A stretch of 64,000 bases of DNA from JALZKA01 sp963753385 (GCA_963753385.1 CAVWCC010000004.1:62001-126000); one strand, 5' to 3'; positions 16,598 to 24,589 are shown, numbered from the stretch's first letter. A program made the numbers and translations. The notes: a model not told the origin generated them from the letters alone.

Positions 16598-16788
16598 TGC
16601 CGGCGGTCGCGACACCCCCTCGCCGCGAGGCGGTTCGGCTGTTCGAGCCGGGGCGCGCGACCCTCGAGAACCGGATCGCCGCGCTGTGGACGCAGCTCGT
16701 CGCGGAGGGCAAGGCGGACTGCCCCGTATGCCACCAGGAGATGATTGCCGGCGTGCCGTGCGAGAGCTGCGGCTCCGAGCTGAGCTAG
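16597..16788 (+). CDS. Small zinc-ribbon protein coupled to lexA
   Basis: Protein of 63 residues with an arginine-rich N-terminal helix (LENRIAALWTQLVAEG) and a four-Cys zinc ribbon, CPVCHQE ... CESCG. No known function. Its ATG overlaps the lexA stop (TGATG), so it is translated with lexA and falls under SOS control. It could bind nucleic acid or act as an accessory to LexA; neither can be read from the sequence. Confidence 0.7.
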   Translation: MPAVATPPRREAVRLFEPGRATLENRIAALWTQLVAEGKADCPVCHQEMIAGVPCESCGSELS

Positions 16789-16823
16789 CCCTGCAAGACC
16801 CGCGGCGGGCTTGATCCGCGCCG

Positions 16824-16829
16824 TAGAAT
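16824..16829 (+). promoter_or_regulatory. -10 box of rnpB (TAGAAT)
   Basis: TAGAAT ends seven bases before the presumed 5' end of the RNase P RNA. No convincing -35 box is seen. Confidence 0.5.
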
Positions 16830-16835
16830 TGGTGG

Positions 16836-17157
<322 letters not shown>

Positions 17158-17162
17158 AAGGG

Positions 17163-17187
17163 AAAGCCCCGCTTAGGCGGGGTTTTC
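17163..17187 (+). terminator. Intrinsic terminator of rnpB
   Basis: Hairpin GCCCCGC-TTAG-GCGGGGT with an upstream AAA and a downstream TTTT run, six bases after rnpB. Confidence 0.9.
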
Positions 17188-17357
17188 CTATAGGACCGTA
17201 CGCCCGGGACTCGTCACATCTGATCGGACGGGTCTTACTCCGGCGATCTCTATGGAACCGGTCGGCGCGGGCGCCCGCGTGGCCCTCGGTCTTCAAGCTA
17301 GTCGGCGCGGACCCCAGCTCCGGACTTAGGTCCGGGCTCAGGTCCGGTTCACGAATG

Positions 17358-17382
17358 CGCTTTGAATGGAAGCGCATACCTC
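17358..17382 (+). repeat. Dispersed repeat, short copy
   Basis: CGCTTTGAATGGAAGCG, followed by ATACCTC, resembles the 3' half of the longer repeats at 17815 and 19838. It lies just before the SnoaL-like gene. Confidence 0.35.
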
Positions 17383-17392
17383 TGGCCCGCGA

Positions 17393-17398
17393 GATACT
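17393..17398 (+). promoter_or_regulatory. Leaderless -10 box (GATACT)
   Basis: GATACT stands six bases before the GTG at 17405, with no ribosome-binding site between them. Confidence 0.5.
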
Positions 17399-17404
17399 GC
17401 GCGG

Positions 17405-17806
17405 GTGACGTTGCAGGAGAACGTCGAGATCATGCGGGCGTGGTTCGACGCATTCAACCGGGGCGGGATCGAGGAGACCATGCGCTACCTCGACCCGGAG
17501 ATCGAGTGGACAACGACGAGCGCCGCCTTGGTGGCGGGCACCTATCACGGGCATGAAGGCGTCCGGCAATGGGAGCGGAGAGCATTTGCCCGGTGGGAGA
17601 ACCTCCGAGTCGAGCCGGAGAGGTTCATCGACGCCGCCGAGCAGGTCGTCATTCCGATGCGGCTCACGGCCCGCGACAAGCGGACAGGCACTCCCGCCGC
17701 TTTCGTGTTCACCACGCTGGCCGAGCTGCAGGGAGGCATGATCGTCCGAATTCGCAACTACACGAATCAGGCCGAGGCCCTCGAAGCCGCCGGGGTGCAG
17801 GAGTAG
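17405..17806 (+). CDS. SnoaL-like (NTF2-fold) protein
   Basis: Small NTF2-fold protein of the SnoaL-like group, 133 residues, soluble. Family features are NVEIMRAWFDAFNRGGIEET at the start, LDPEIEW in the first strand, and the ending TNQAEALEAAGVQE, typical of the actinobacterial subfamily. These proteins bind small hydrophobic ligands; the substrate is unknown. GTG 17405 is preferred because a -10 box lies six bases before it and the family starts at this point. Related genes or fragments lie at 21957-22333 and 22337, suggesting local amplification. Confidence 0.8.
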   Translation: MTLQENVEIMRAWFDAFNRGGIEETMRYLDPEIEWTTTSAALVAGTYHGHEGVRQWERRAFARWENLRVEPERFIDAAEQVVIPMRLTARDKRTGTPAAFVFTTLAELQGGMIVRIRNYTNQAEALEAAGVQE

Positions 17807-18108
17807 CTCGGACTATCGCTTAGGACGAGAAGCGGCTATTTCACTTTGCATGGAAAGCGGCTATCTCGTGGACGGGTGCTAGGCGATTCGCTCGCTGAGC
17901 CGCGGTAGTAGCGAGAAACGAATCGGGCCGCCGATTCGATGCGACGCGCGTGGCACCGGTTTGGTATCGGCTGTTACCTCCAACCCGTCCAGATCGTCCA
18001 TCGGCGGGCACCCGTGGACCTCTCCGACGTTCACGGACGCATCGACGCTAATCGAGGCTCGGCTGGGGCCCAGAGGTCGCTGGTTCATGGCTTTGGAGGA
18101 GGGGGCAC
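17807..18108. other. Gene-free stretch with one dispersed repeat
   Basis: I see no convincing gene. It holds the dispersed repeat at 17815-17860 and a short palindrome (AATCGG-GCCG-CCGATT, about 17922-17937). Small open frames on both strands lack family features. Confidence 0.5.
17815..17860 (+). repeat. Dispersed repeat, long copy 1
   Basis: A 46-bp element containing GACGAGAAGCGGCTATTTCA and CTTTGCATGGAAAGCGG. It matches copy 2 at 19838-19884 with about four mismatches and one indel. A short relative (GACGAGAAGCGGAGAT) lies at 20798. Confidence 0.6.
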
Positions 18109-19530
18109 TTACGGCCGGTCTGCCGGGTGCCCTCGTCTTCTCAGCTCGCGAGTCGCGGCGGCGACGCGGATCTGGAGTTCCGTCGCTGGCCGGCGAGCGG
18201 GGTCATCCCCTTCGATTGGCGCGCCTTCCGTTCTCACGGCCGAGCGCGCCGCGGCATCCTCTATCAGCGCGTACCGGTCCGGCGCTGGTCGTGGCGTCGC
18301 ACGTGTGAGAAGTTCTCCGAGATCGTTGGCCTGCGACACCCGCGTTCCCATGGGGCGGGGGCGTCCGGAGCTTCTTAGCCGCGCAAACAGCCCTTGATGC
18401 CGCTTTGGCTCGTTGAGGGCTCCTGGGCAGAAGCGCAGGAGAATCGTCTTCATGATCGACGTGTGATCGAAGAGCGTCTTGGATACACACGCTGGCTCCA
18501 CCCACGGCGAGACGATCAGCGCCGGGATCCGCACGCCGTAGCGTCCGAACGTGTGGGGGTCGTCGTCGGGCGCGGCAGGCGGCGCGACGTGATCGAAGAA
18601 GCCGCCGTGTTCGTCGTAGAAGATGATGAGGAGCGTTCTCTCCCATTGGGGGCTTGTTGCGAGCGCGTGGTAGACGGCGAGCACAAGCTCCTGGCCGTCC
18701 TTGATGTCCGCGGGCGGGTGGTCGTCGTTGGGCTGAAAGCCGATTGGGTTGAAGTTGCTGAAGTTCGGGTCGATCCATGAGACCGACGGCAGCGCACCGT
18801 TGGCGGCGTCTTCGAGAAAGCTGGGCGCTTTTGCGTCCATCCTGAGCTCGAGGCTGGTCTTCCAGTTCAGGTTTGTCTTGCTGAAGAACGCGAAGTTGTG
18901 GTGGTGGCCCAGCTTGTAGTGCCCATCGGCGAAGCGCAGGGTCCCCGCCTCGAACGAGTACCAGTGCCACGAGATGCCGTTCGCGTCGAGGTGTCGCACG
19001 AACGACGGTTGGTTGTACATGGGCGGGAGGTGGAGCGGCCGGTCATCGCGAGTGCCGGCAGCGCGACCGCAAATCGCGTACAGGCGGTTGGGCCAGGTCG
19101 CCCCGGGAACAGAGCTGAACCAACGATCGCAGACCGCGAACTCGCTCGCCAGGTGATCGTAGACCGGGACATCGGTGGCGTTGTAGTAACCAATCACGCG
19201 ACCGGGATCCGCATCCTGGATGTCGTTGTCCGCGAGCGTCTCGGCGTAACTCGTGACGAAGCCGTCCATATTGCCGCCCCCGATCTGGCGGTCGACGGCG
19301 CTGGCGGAGTGATTGGGATCGTCCTCGATCACCGTGCTGTCGAGATGGTGGACCGGATAATTGCGCCCGCCGTGCTCGTTGGCGAAATCCTCGCGCAGAC
19401 CATCGACATCGCCGCGACCACCCTCGAGCGAGAGATACCCCAGCATGTGGTCGAAGGAGCGATTCTCGAGCATCAATACAACGATGTGGTCGACCTTCCC
19501 GAGGTTGGCCATGCCGGTCTGCTCAGTCAC
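18109..19530 (-). CDS. Phosphoesterase family protein (phospholipase C/acid phosphatase-like)
   Basis: Member of the bacterial phosphoesterase family that includes non-specific phospholipases C and acid phosphatases. The N-terminal signature DHIVVLMLENRSFDHMLGYL carries the metal-binding Glu/Asn of the active site. FYDEHGGFFDHVAPP and IPALIVSPWV supply later metal ligands. No signal peptide or Tat motif is visible, unlike most secreted relatives, so it may stay in the cytosol. GTG 19530 has GGAGG five bases upstream. 473 residues is normal. The substrate (phospholipid or phosphomonoester) cannot be decided. Confidence 0.85.
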   Translation of the reverse strand: MTEQTGMANLGKVDHIVVLMLENRSFDHMLGYLSLEGGRGDVDGLREDFANEHGGRNYPVHHLDSTVIEDDPNHSASAVDRQIGGGNMDGFVTSYAETLADNDIQDADPGRVIGYYNATDVPVYDHLASEFAVCDRWFSSVPGATWPNRLYAICGRAAGTRDDRPLHLPPMYNQPSFVRHLDANGISWHWYSFEAGTLRFADGHYKLGHHHNFAFFSKTNLNWKTSLELRMDAKAPSFLEDAANGALPSVSWIDPNFSNFNPIGFQPNDDHPPADIKDGQELVLAVYHALATSPQWERTLLIIFYDEHGGFFDHVAPPAAPDDDPHTFGRYGVRIPALIVSPWVEPACVSKTLFDHTSIMKTILLRFCPGALNEPKRHQGLFARLRSSGRPRPMGTRVSQANDLGELLTRATPRPAPDRYALIEDAAARSAVRTEGAPIEGDDPARRPATELQIRVAAATRELRRRGHPADRP

Positions 19531-19983
19531 CGCCGCCTCCTTCGCGGTCGCGTTGGCAGGTGGTCGAAAACGGCTGGGTTAGCGACCGGCCCGGCAGTGG
19601 AGGCTGCGATGGCGAGTACCCGATCGTTTTTGGACGCAGCGTGAGGATGTTTGAGGTCCAGTAGCGTTGAGGAACTCGCGGACGTTGTAGCGGATCTTGT
19701 CCGGAGACGAAAGCGGAGCTTTGAACTCGCCCTCGAAAGCTCAGTCCCTTTAAGGAGGCCGCGGAGACGGCATGGGAGGCTGCGGTTTCTACGTGCCGAC
19801 TAAGACCTGGGTCCGGACTTGGCACCCCTCGGGGTTGATCGCTTTAGGAGGAGAAGCGGATATTTCGCTTTGCATGGAATGCGGTAAACCTCAACGAGTC
19901 ACTCCGTTTGGGGTCGATGGCTTGTCGAAGTGGAATGCCTATGACATGCTCGACGAGGATCGAATCGAGGGAGAGAACGAGCA
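19531..19983. other. Gene-free stretch with one dispersed repeat
   Basis: No convincing coding sequence is seen in about 450 bases. It holds the dispersed repeat at 19838-19884 and presumably the promoters of the flanking phosphoesterase (minus) and SHOCT gene (plus). Confidence 0.5.
19838..19884 (+). repeat. Dispersed repeat, long copy 2
   Basis: A 47-bp element with GAGAAGCGGATATTTCGCTT and TGCATGGAATGCGG, about 90 percent identical to the copy at 17815-17860. It lies about 100 bp before the SHOCT gene. Confidence 0.6.
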
Positions 19984-20253
19984 ATGGGGCAAGACAAACG
20001 CCAACGCAGACGACGTCTCGCAGCACTCGGCGGAGCCGCCGTTGCTGCCAAGAAGCAATGGGACAACAAGAGCGATGCGGAGCAGCAGGACAGCGCCCCG
20101 CAGGCTGGGCCCACCGAGCCCGCCCCGGCGGCGTCGGGTGGAGTGACTGCCGACACCACGGCACGATTGAGGGAGCTTGGTCAGCTTCACGAACAAGGTG
20201 TGCTCACGGATGAGGAGTTCGCCAGCGAGAAGGCGAAGGTGCTGGGAAGCTGA
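19984..20253 (+). CDS. SHOCT domain protein
   Basis: Protein of 89 residues. A very basic start (KRQRRRR) is followed by a short Ala-rich helix and a Gln/Pro/Ala linker. The C-terminus is a SHOCT motif (LRELGQLHEQGVLTDEEFAS, then EKAKVLG). There is no full membrane segment. SHOCT tails probably mediate oligomerisation or targeting; no specific role is known. ATG 19984 follows GGGAGAG. Three other SHOCT ends occur in the window, two of them orphan fragments. Confidence 0.75.
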   Translation: MGQDKRQRRRRLAALGGAAVAAKKQWDNKSDAEQQDSAPQAGPTEPAPAASGGVTADTTARLRELGQLHEQGVLTDEEFASEKAKVLGS

Positions 20254-20285
20254 CCCTCGGGAGTGTTCGCACGAACGACCTTCTA

Positions 20286-20323
20286 GCCGGGCTCAAATGC
20301 CGAGTCTTTGGCCCGAGCCCGGC
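20286..20323 (+). terminator. Possible hairpin terminator after the SHOCT gene
   Basis: GCCGGGCTC (20286-20294) pairs perfectly with GAGCCCGGC (20315-20323) around a 20-nt loop. There is no T-run behind it, so it could equally be an mRNA-stabilising hairpin. Confidence 0.35.
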
Positions 20324-20344
20324 CACCGTTCGTGTTGGGTTGAG

Positions 20345-20386
20345 CCGTTCGGGTTCGACTCGATCAAGGCCAAGACGCTGGCCTGA
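20345..20386 (+). pseudogene. Orphan SHOCT tail remnant
   Basis: A short in-frame end, GFDSIKAKTLA and stop, resembles the SHOCT C-termini at 1418 and 7213 but has no gene before it. I read it as a leftover fragment. Confidence 0.4.
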
Positions 20387-20409
20387 GGGGCCGCGGAAAG
20401 GGAGCAAGC

Positions 20410-20796
20410 ATGCTGCGACGGATCGATGACATGCCGCCCGGAACGATCGGTTTCGAGGCGATCGGCGAGGTCGAGGACGACGACTGGGAGGAGCAGGTCG
20501 AGCCCATGCTGCGGCGGGAGATGGCCGACGGACAGAAGATCCGCCTGCTCTACCTGCTCGGTCCCGAGGCCCACGAGGTCGAGGGCGACGCGATGACCGC
20601 CGACACAGGCTTTCGTGCCCGCTTCGCGACCTCGTTCGACCGCGTCGCGGTGGTCAGCGACGAGAGCTGGATGCGACCCGCAATGCGGGCGCTGTCGTTC
20701 CTGCTCCCGGGCAAGGCGAGAGCGTTCCCGGTCGCCGAGCTGGCGGCCGCGAAGGCTTGGCTCGCCGAAAGCGGGAGTAGCCAGACGCCCGCCTAA
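20410..20796 (+). CDS. SpoIIAA-like (STAS-fold) protein
   Basis: Protein of 128 residues matching the SpoIIAA-like STAS group: an N-terminal strand (GTIGFEAIGEVEDDDWEEQV), a middle strand with KIRLLYLLG, and the pattern FDRVAVVSDESWMRPAMRAL, ending in an amphipathic helix (VAELAAAKAWLAE). Such proteins bind lipids or small ligands or take part in stress signalling; no partner is visible. ATG 20410 follows AAAGGGAG. It is divergent from nothing and converges on the universal stress protein. Confidence 0.75.
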   Translation: MLRRIDDMPPGTIGFEAIGEVEDDDWEEQVEPMLRREMADGQKIRLLYLLGPEAHEVEGDAMTADTGFRARFATSFDRVAVVSDESWMRPAMRALSFLLPGKARAFPVAELAAAKAWLAESGSSQTPA

Positions 20797-20817
20797 GACG
20801 AGAAGCGGAGATCGCGA

Positions 20818-21312
20818 TCAATCGTCGTGAGCCACGACGACCGGACATGCGGAATGCTTGAGTACCGCGCTCGAGGTACTGCCCTCCAACCTTGCGCGAA
20901 GCCCGCTCAGGCCTCTCGAGCCGACCACGATGGCGGCGGCATCCCGCTCGCGAGCGAGTTCGACGATGGCGCCAGCCACGTTGCCCCGGTCGTTAGCCAG
21001 GACGAGCGCCTCGGCGCTAAGGCCTAACGACCTCGCCAGCTCAGCCCCATCGTGTGCGGTGCGATGGGCCCGGGCCTGGAGTCTGTCCTCACTGGCCTGA
21101 GCCTCTTCAACGTCGAGCATGTCCGGTCCCACCGGCGCCATCATGTCCGGTCCCCCCGGGGACATCAGGGCGGCCTCGTATGGCAGGCTCGGGTCCCAGA
21201 CCGTCACAACCAGTGCCTGACGTGAGCCGAATAGCTCGGCGGTCTCCCGCACCGCCCGACGGGCAGTGTCCGAGCCGTCGTAGCCGATGAGGATCGGGGC
21301 GGCGGCGTTCAT
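20818..21312 (-). CDS. Universal stress protein
   Basis: UspA-type protein of 164 residues. The N-terminal strand PILIGYDGSDTARRAV and the ATP-binding signature GSRGLSGLRARLEGSTSSAV (G-x2-G-x9-G-S/T) are both complete, so it should bind ATP. A Met/Pro-rich insertion lies between the first strands (MSPGGPDMMAPVGPDM). It acts in the cytosol under stress; the exact role is unknown. ATG 21312 lies six bases after TAAGCT, the leaderless layout. Confidence 0.9.
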   Translation of the reverse strand: MNAAAPILIGYDGSDTARRAVRETAELFGSRQALVVTVWDPSLPYEAALMSPGGPDMMAPVGPDMLDVEEAQASEDRLQARAHRTAHDGAELARSLGLSAEALVLANDRGNVAGAIVELARERDAAAIVVGSRGLSGLRARLEGSTSSAVLKHSACPVVVAHDD

Positions 21313-21318
21313 TCGGCC

Positions 21319-21324
21319 AGCTTA
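21319..21324 (-). promoter_or_regulatory. Leaderless -10 box (TAAGCT)
   Basis: TAAGCT on the minus strand, exactly six bases before the ATG at 21312. Confidence 0.5.
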
Positions 21325-21588
21325 CGCCTCGTCGGGCGGTGGTCGGTAGAGCGCCGCGATCATGCGCAGTTTGGTGGTTCGGCCCCGAAGCCCTCGGCTC
21401 AGTCGAGCTTCAGCGCCTCAACGTGTCCGCTTTGGACGAAGAGCGCAACAACGGCCCTCGCCGGTCGTGAAGCTGGTGAGCCGGGCCGCCGGCTCTAAGA
21501 ACCCGAGCGGCTGCGACGCCGCCTGCTCGTACTCGCCGACCGGCGTAGAGTTCAGGTGACTTGGCACGGAGCGACAAGGGAGAAGTCG

Positions 21589-21894
21589 ATGATCGGTGCC
21601 GCAATCGTGGGATTCCTGGCCGGTGTGATTGGCCGCGTGCTCATGCCGGGCGATCCGTTCCATGGGATGAACGGTCCGAAGTCCTGGGGCGTCTCGGTGC
21701 TCATTGGCCTCGCTGGGGCCGCGCTCGGCTACCTGATCTTCACCGTCGGACTCGGCATCGGCGACACCGACGTCTTCGACTTCGGAGGGATCATCGGCGC
21801 GATCATCGGCGTTGTGATAGTTCTCGCCATCGCGGCTGCCGTGATGAAGAACCGGGGCGGTCCGACAACGCACCCAGGGGCTACACCTACCTGA
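21589..21894 (+). CDS. GlsB/YeaQ/YmgE family membrane protein
   Basis: Small membrane protein (101 residues) of the GlsB/YeaQ/YmgE stress family. It has three hydrophobic segments: IGAAIVGFLAGVIGRVLMPG at the start with the family's Gly-rich first helix, a second (SVLIGLAGAALGYLIFTVGL), and a third (IIGAIIGVVIVLAIAAAVM). The role is thought to be envelope stress protection. ATG 21589 has GGGAGAAG upstream and matches the family N-terminus. TAGAGT at 21546 may be the -10. Confidence 0.85.
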   Translation: MIGAAIVGFLAGVIGRVLMPGDPFHGMNGPKSWGVSVLIGLAGAALGYLIFTVGLGIGDTDVFDFGGIIGAIIGVVIVLAIAAAVMKNRGGPTTHPGATPT

Positions 21895-21956
21895 TCGTGC
21901 GTAGTCGGAGCACCGCCTGCCAGCCCCGAGGCCGGGCGGAGCGCGCTCCTCTGGCA

Positions 21957-22333
21957 TGAGGAATGGGAAGTCGTTCATCTATCGCCCCGAGGAGTTCCGA
22001 GACTTCGGTGAGCGCGTTCTGACGCGGTGGTCCTAAGTCCGATGCTGGGTAAGACAGTGCGCGGCAGAGCAGGCGTCCGTCGCTACCTCCGAGAGATCGA
22101 CGAGCAGTTTGACGGGTGGACCCTCGCGATCATGTCTAGCTCGACGCCGCTGCTCCTCCCCTCGGCCCGTTCTCCTGGGACATCGCTTACTCCTCGATCC
22201 CGGCTGCTTCGAGGGCGCCTTCGATCAACCGGTAGGGATTCTCATTGAGATTCGCGGCGGGCAGTTGCTTCGCTTTGAGACATTCCCCGGCGAGCCGACC
22301 GCTGCCCTGCAGGCCGCCGGGCTGTGGGAGTAG
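21957..22333. pseudogene. Rearranged SnoaL-like gene fragments
   Basis: Pieces of SnoaL-like coding sequence lie here out of order. First comes YRPEEFRDFGERVL (plus, about 21978-22020), a central element. Next is GRAGVRRYLREIDEQFDGWT (plus, about 22063-22122), which should precede it. Then LRFETFPGEPTAALQAAGLW (plus, ending 22333) is a C-terminus. On the minus strand PYRLIEGALEAAGIEE, ending at 22187, is another C-terminus in opposite orientation. None forms a full gene. The intact relative begins four bases later. Confidence 0.5.
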
Positions 22334-22336
22334 GCG

Positions 22337-22738
22337 ATGTCGGAGGAGAACGTTGCGGTGGTCAAGTCCTTCTTTGCCGCGTTCGCTCGCAGGGATCTCG
22401 ACGCCGCAGCCGGACTCCTCCATCCCGAGGTCGAGATTCGACCCGCGATCGTCGGCGGACCGGAGGGAATCGTCTACCGGGGCCTGAACGGCAACCGGCA
22501 GTTCTGGGGCGACATCGATGCGGCATGGGCGACGTTCCGCATCGAGCCGCAGGAGTTCCGCGATCTGGGCGAACGGGTCATGGTCCTGGGACGGGCGATC
22601 GCCCTTGCTCCGGGAAGTGGCATAGCTCTTGATCAGGCCTCGGCATGGATTGCCGAAATGCGTGACGGCAGGATTGTTCGATTTCAGAGCTTCACCAGTC
22701 AGCGGGAAGCCCTCAAAGCCGCGGGGCTTGAGGAGTAG
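22337..22738 (+). CDS. SnoaL-like (NTF2-fold) protein
   Basis: NTF2-fold SnoaL-like protein of 133 residues with the full subfamily pattern: ENVAVVKSFFAAFARRDLDA at the start, LHPEVEIRP, RIEPQEFRDLGERVMVLGR in the middle, and REALKAAGLEE at the end. Ligand or reaction unknown; probably soluble. It directly follows fragments of similar genes and shares its ending with the gene at 17405, which suggests repeated duplication. Its ATG lies four bases after the stop of the upstream fragment, so it may depend on the promoter of the old copy. Confidence 0.8.
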   Translation: MSEENVAVVKSFFAAFARRDLDAAAGLLHPEVEIRPAIVGGPEGIVYRGLNGNRQFWGDIDAAWATFRIEPQEFRDLGERVMVLGRAIALAPGSGIALDQASAWIAEMRDGRIVRFQSFTSQREALKAAGLEE

Positions 22739-22782
22739 CGCGGGAGTACTGCTTTGCGAGCGGTGCAAACGCACCCGCCGTT

Positions 22783-22788
22783 TACGAT
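22783..22788 (+). promoter_or_regulatory. Leaderless -10 box (TACGAT)
   Basis: TACGAT, then six bases and the ATG at 22795; no ribosome-binding site. Confidence 0.5.
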
Positions 22789-22794
22789 CAGCGA

Positions 22795-23247
22795 ATGGGC
22801 GCGCGATCGGACGAGCTCAGACTTGCGATCGAGCGCGTTCTCCCGGCAGCTCCTCCGGTCGTCTTCGCTGCGTTTAGCGATGCAAACGAGTTGGCGAAAT
22901 GGTGGGGGCCAGAGGGATTTGCCACCCCGAACCTGAGCTTTCACCCTCGCGTCGGGAAGACCTATCGGATCGAGATGCAGCCGCCGGAGGGCGATCCCTT
23001 CTATCTGACGGGTGAGTTCCGCGAAGTCGACCCGCCCGCCCGGCTCGCCTACACGTTCGTGTGGGAGGACCCCGATCCCGACGACGTCGAGACGCTCGTC
23101 GCCCTCTCATTCCGGGACCTCGGTGGATCGACCGAGGTAGGCCTCACGCAAGGCCCGTTCAAGACCGAGGCGCGCCATGAGCTTCATCGCAACGGCTGGA
23201 CCGAGAGCTTCGACAAGCTCGACCGGCTCATCTCCTCGCAGGCATAG
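22795..23247 (+). CDS. SRPBCC/AHSA1-like protein
   Basis: START-like protein of the SRPBCC superfamily, AHSA1-type group, 150 residues. The pattern is RVLPAAPPVVFAAFSDANEL and WWGPEGFATPNLSFHPRVGK, then GEFREVDPPARLAYTFVWED, with a C-terminal helix (ESFDKLDRLI). These cytosolic domains bind hydrophobic ligands; none can be named. ATG 22795 follows TACGAT by six bases, so the transcript is probably leaderless. Confidence 0.85.
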   Translation: MGARSDELRLAIERVLPAAPPVVFAAFSDANELAKWWGPEGFATPNLSFHPRVGKTYRIEMQPPEGDPFYLTGEFREVDPPARLAYTFVWEDPDPDDVETLVALSFRDLGGSTEVGLTQGPFKTEARHELHRNGWTESFDKLDRLISSQA

Positions 23248-23373
23248 GCGATCAAACGAGCCTGCCTCCCCCTTCCGCAGTCGCGTGGTCTGGACAGGGT
23301 CTAGTAGCAATTGCCGCTATCTGAGCAGTCGCTAACAAAACGCACACACTCGCTGACGTTCTGCTAGTCTGCC

Positions 23374-23515
23374 GCCGACTTACCGCTGAATCCCCGCCTA
23401 CATATCGCGGGGAGCGGGGGACCCAATGGACTAGGTCCCGGGGCGAATCGCCTGGCATCAGCCGCGTAGCGCCAGTTTCTCGGCGCGAGCCCGACAGCTA
23501 ACCCCGCAAGCGTCG
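23374..23515 (+). promoter_or_regulatory. Cyclic di-AMP riboswitch (ydaO/yuaA type)
   Basis: The conserved blocks of the ydaO-yuaA class occur in order: CGCTGAATCCC near 23384, GGAGCGGGGGACCCA near 23410, GGGCGAATC near 23441, and CCCGACAGCTAACCCCGCAA near 23490 followed by GCG. CGAC and GTCG at the ends can close P1. The class binds c-di-AMP and in actinobacteria usually controls cell-wall hydrolases such as rpf genes, which fits the gene immediately behind it. TAGTCT at 23365-23370 is a plausible -10. No clear terminator follows, so control may be at translation or by Rho. Confidence 0.9.
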
Positions 23516-23522
23516 AAAACCA

Positions 23523-24006
23523 ATGCAAGAAGCTTTCACGCCCGACCGGGCAGAAACCGAATACCGCAGGACCCGGGAGCGGCCCGCGCCGCGGCCCGAC
23601 CGTTACGCACTCTGGGCGGTCGTGATGGCCGTGATCGCGATGATCGCCGGCGTGGCCACCTCAGACGCCGGCGCCAGCGGCGGCGGCATCGGTACCGGCG
23701 GAGGCGGCGGTGGCGCCGACGCCAAGAAGGCCGGCTCGAAGTTCGCCGGCATCTGGGAGGACTACTCCCACGCGCAACAAGCGCTGGGCCCGCAGCACGA
23801 GCGAGTGCGAGTCCGGCGGCGACCCCAACGCCATCGGCGGCGGCGGCATGTACCGCGGGGCGTTCCAGTTCATGCGCTCGACCTGGCGGAACTCGCCGAA
23901 GTCCCCGGGCGGCGACCCGATCCGCTACTCCTGGAAGACCCAGGCCGTGGTCGCTGTCGAGCTGAAGCAGCGCGACGGAGCCGGCCACTGGCCGGTCTGC
24001 GGATAG
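23523..24006 (+). CDS. Rpf-like transglycosylase, frameshifted, under c-di-AMP riboswitch
   Basis: Exported peptidoglycan hydrolase-like protein with a resuscitation-promoting-factor/transglycosylase-like domain. Residues 1-30 are charged, followed by a membrane or signal segment (YALWAVVMAVIAMIAGVAT) and a Gly-rich linker. The catalytic domain has SECESGGDPNAIGGGGMYRG (the Glu after Cys is the expected catalytic residue), AFQFMRSTW and GHWPVCG at the end. One extra C near 23767-23769 shifts the frame just before RNKRWARS. ATG 23523 stands about eight bases after the riboswitch with no obvious ribosome site. Confidence 0.82.
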
Positions 24007-24016
24007 CGCCAGCCGT

Positions 24017-24451
24017 CTAGGACTCCGCCTCCGCGAAGAATCGCGCCACGGCCTCGACGCCCTGGCGCTGGACATCGCCCCCGCCGAGCCCTCCCAGCGG
24101 GCCGGTGCCGCGCATCAGCATCAGCTTGAGGCGCTGGCCGTCGGTGGTGCGGAGCTTCAGGGTGACGGCGGCCTTGTCCATGACCGCGGCGCCCAGCTCC
24201 GGCCAGCCGCCGCCGGCGCCCTCGGCCTTCGCGTCCGCGAGGCGGTCAGGCGGGATCGAGACGAGCGCGCCGTCCTGCTCGAACTTGCGGGTCAATCCCT
24301 GGATCAGCAACCGGCGGTCGGTCGCCGCGAGCGCGACCATCCGTCCCCGGAACAGGCCGACCTGCGATCCCACGCACACTCCGCGAAGAACCTCACCGGC
24401 CTCGAGCTGCGGCTCGACGGCGGCCCGAAGCTTGGTCTCGAGCTCGTCCAC
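24017..24451 (-). CDS. PH-like domain protein of unknown function
   Basis: Protein of 144 residues. LEAGEVLRGVCVGSQ, then MVALAATDRRLLIQGLTRKF and VSIPPDRLADAKAEG, is the pattern of bacterial PH-like (YokE/bPH-type) domains, in which a strand with TDRRLL is typical. The second half continues as strands (AAVTLKLRTTDGQRLKLMLM). There is no signal or membrane segment. GTG start. It converges on the Rpf-like gene with a 10-bp gap. Confidence 0.55.
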   Translation of the reverse strand: MDELETKLRAAVEPQLEAGEVLRGVCVGSQVGLFRGRMVALAATDRRLLIQGLTRKFEQDGALVSIPPDRLADAKAEGAGGGWPELGAAVMDKAAVTLKLRTTDGQRLKLMLMRGTGPLGGLGGGDVQRQGVEAVARFFAEAES

Positions 24452-24589
24452 GCGACCCGAACCTAGCGCAGCCCCGGGAACGAGCGAGCCCGCCGCGGGG
24501 GGGAATCGCGACGGGCTCTTGCTCCAGTCCCGGGTGCTCTTGTCTCAGGGAGGGTTCCCGGGGTCCGTCCCTCGTCCGGCGGGGGCCGT

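Noticed and set aside
17879..18088. Minus-strand open frame of 69 codons
   Set aside because: No start signals, no family resemblance, and lies over a repeat-bearing, gene-free stretch.
20265..20276. GTTCGCACGAAC as a SOS box
   Set aside because: The half-sites are in inverted order and the spacer is two bases; LexA boxes here are CGAAC-N4-GTTC.
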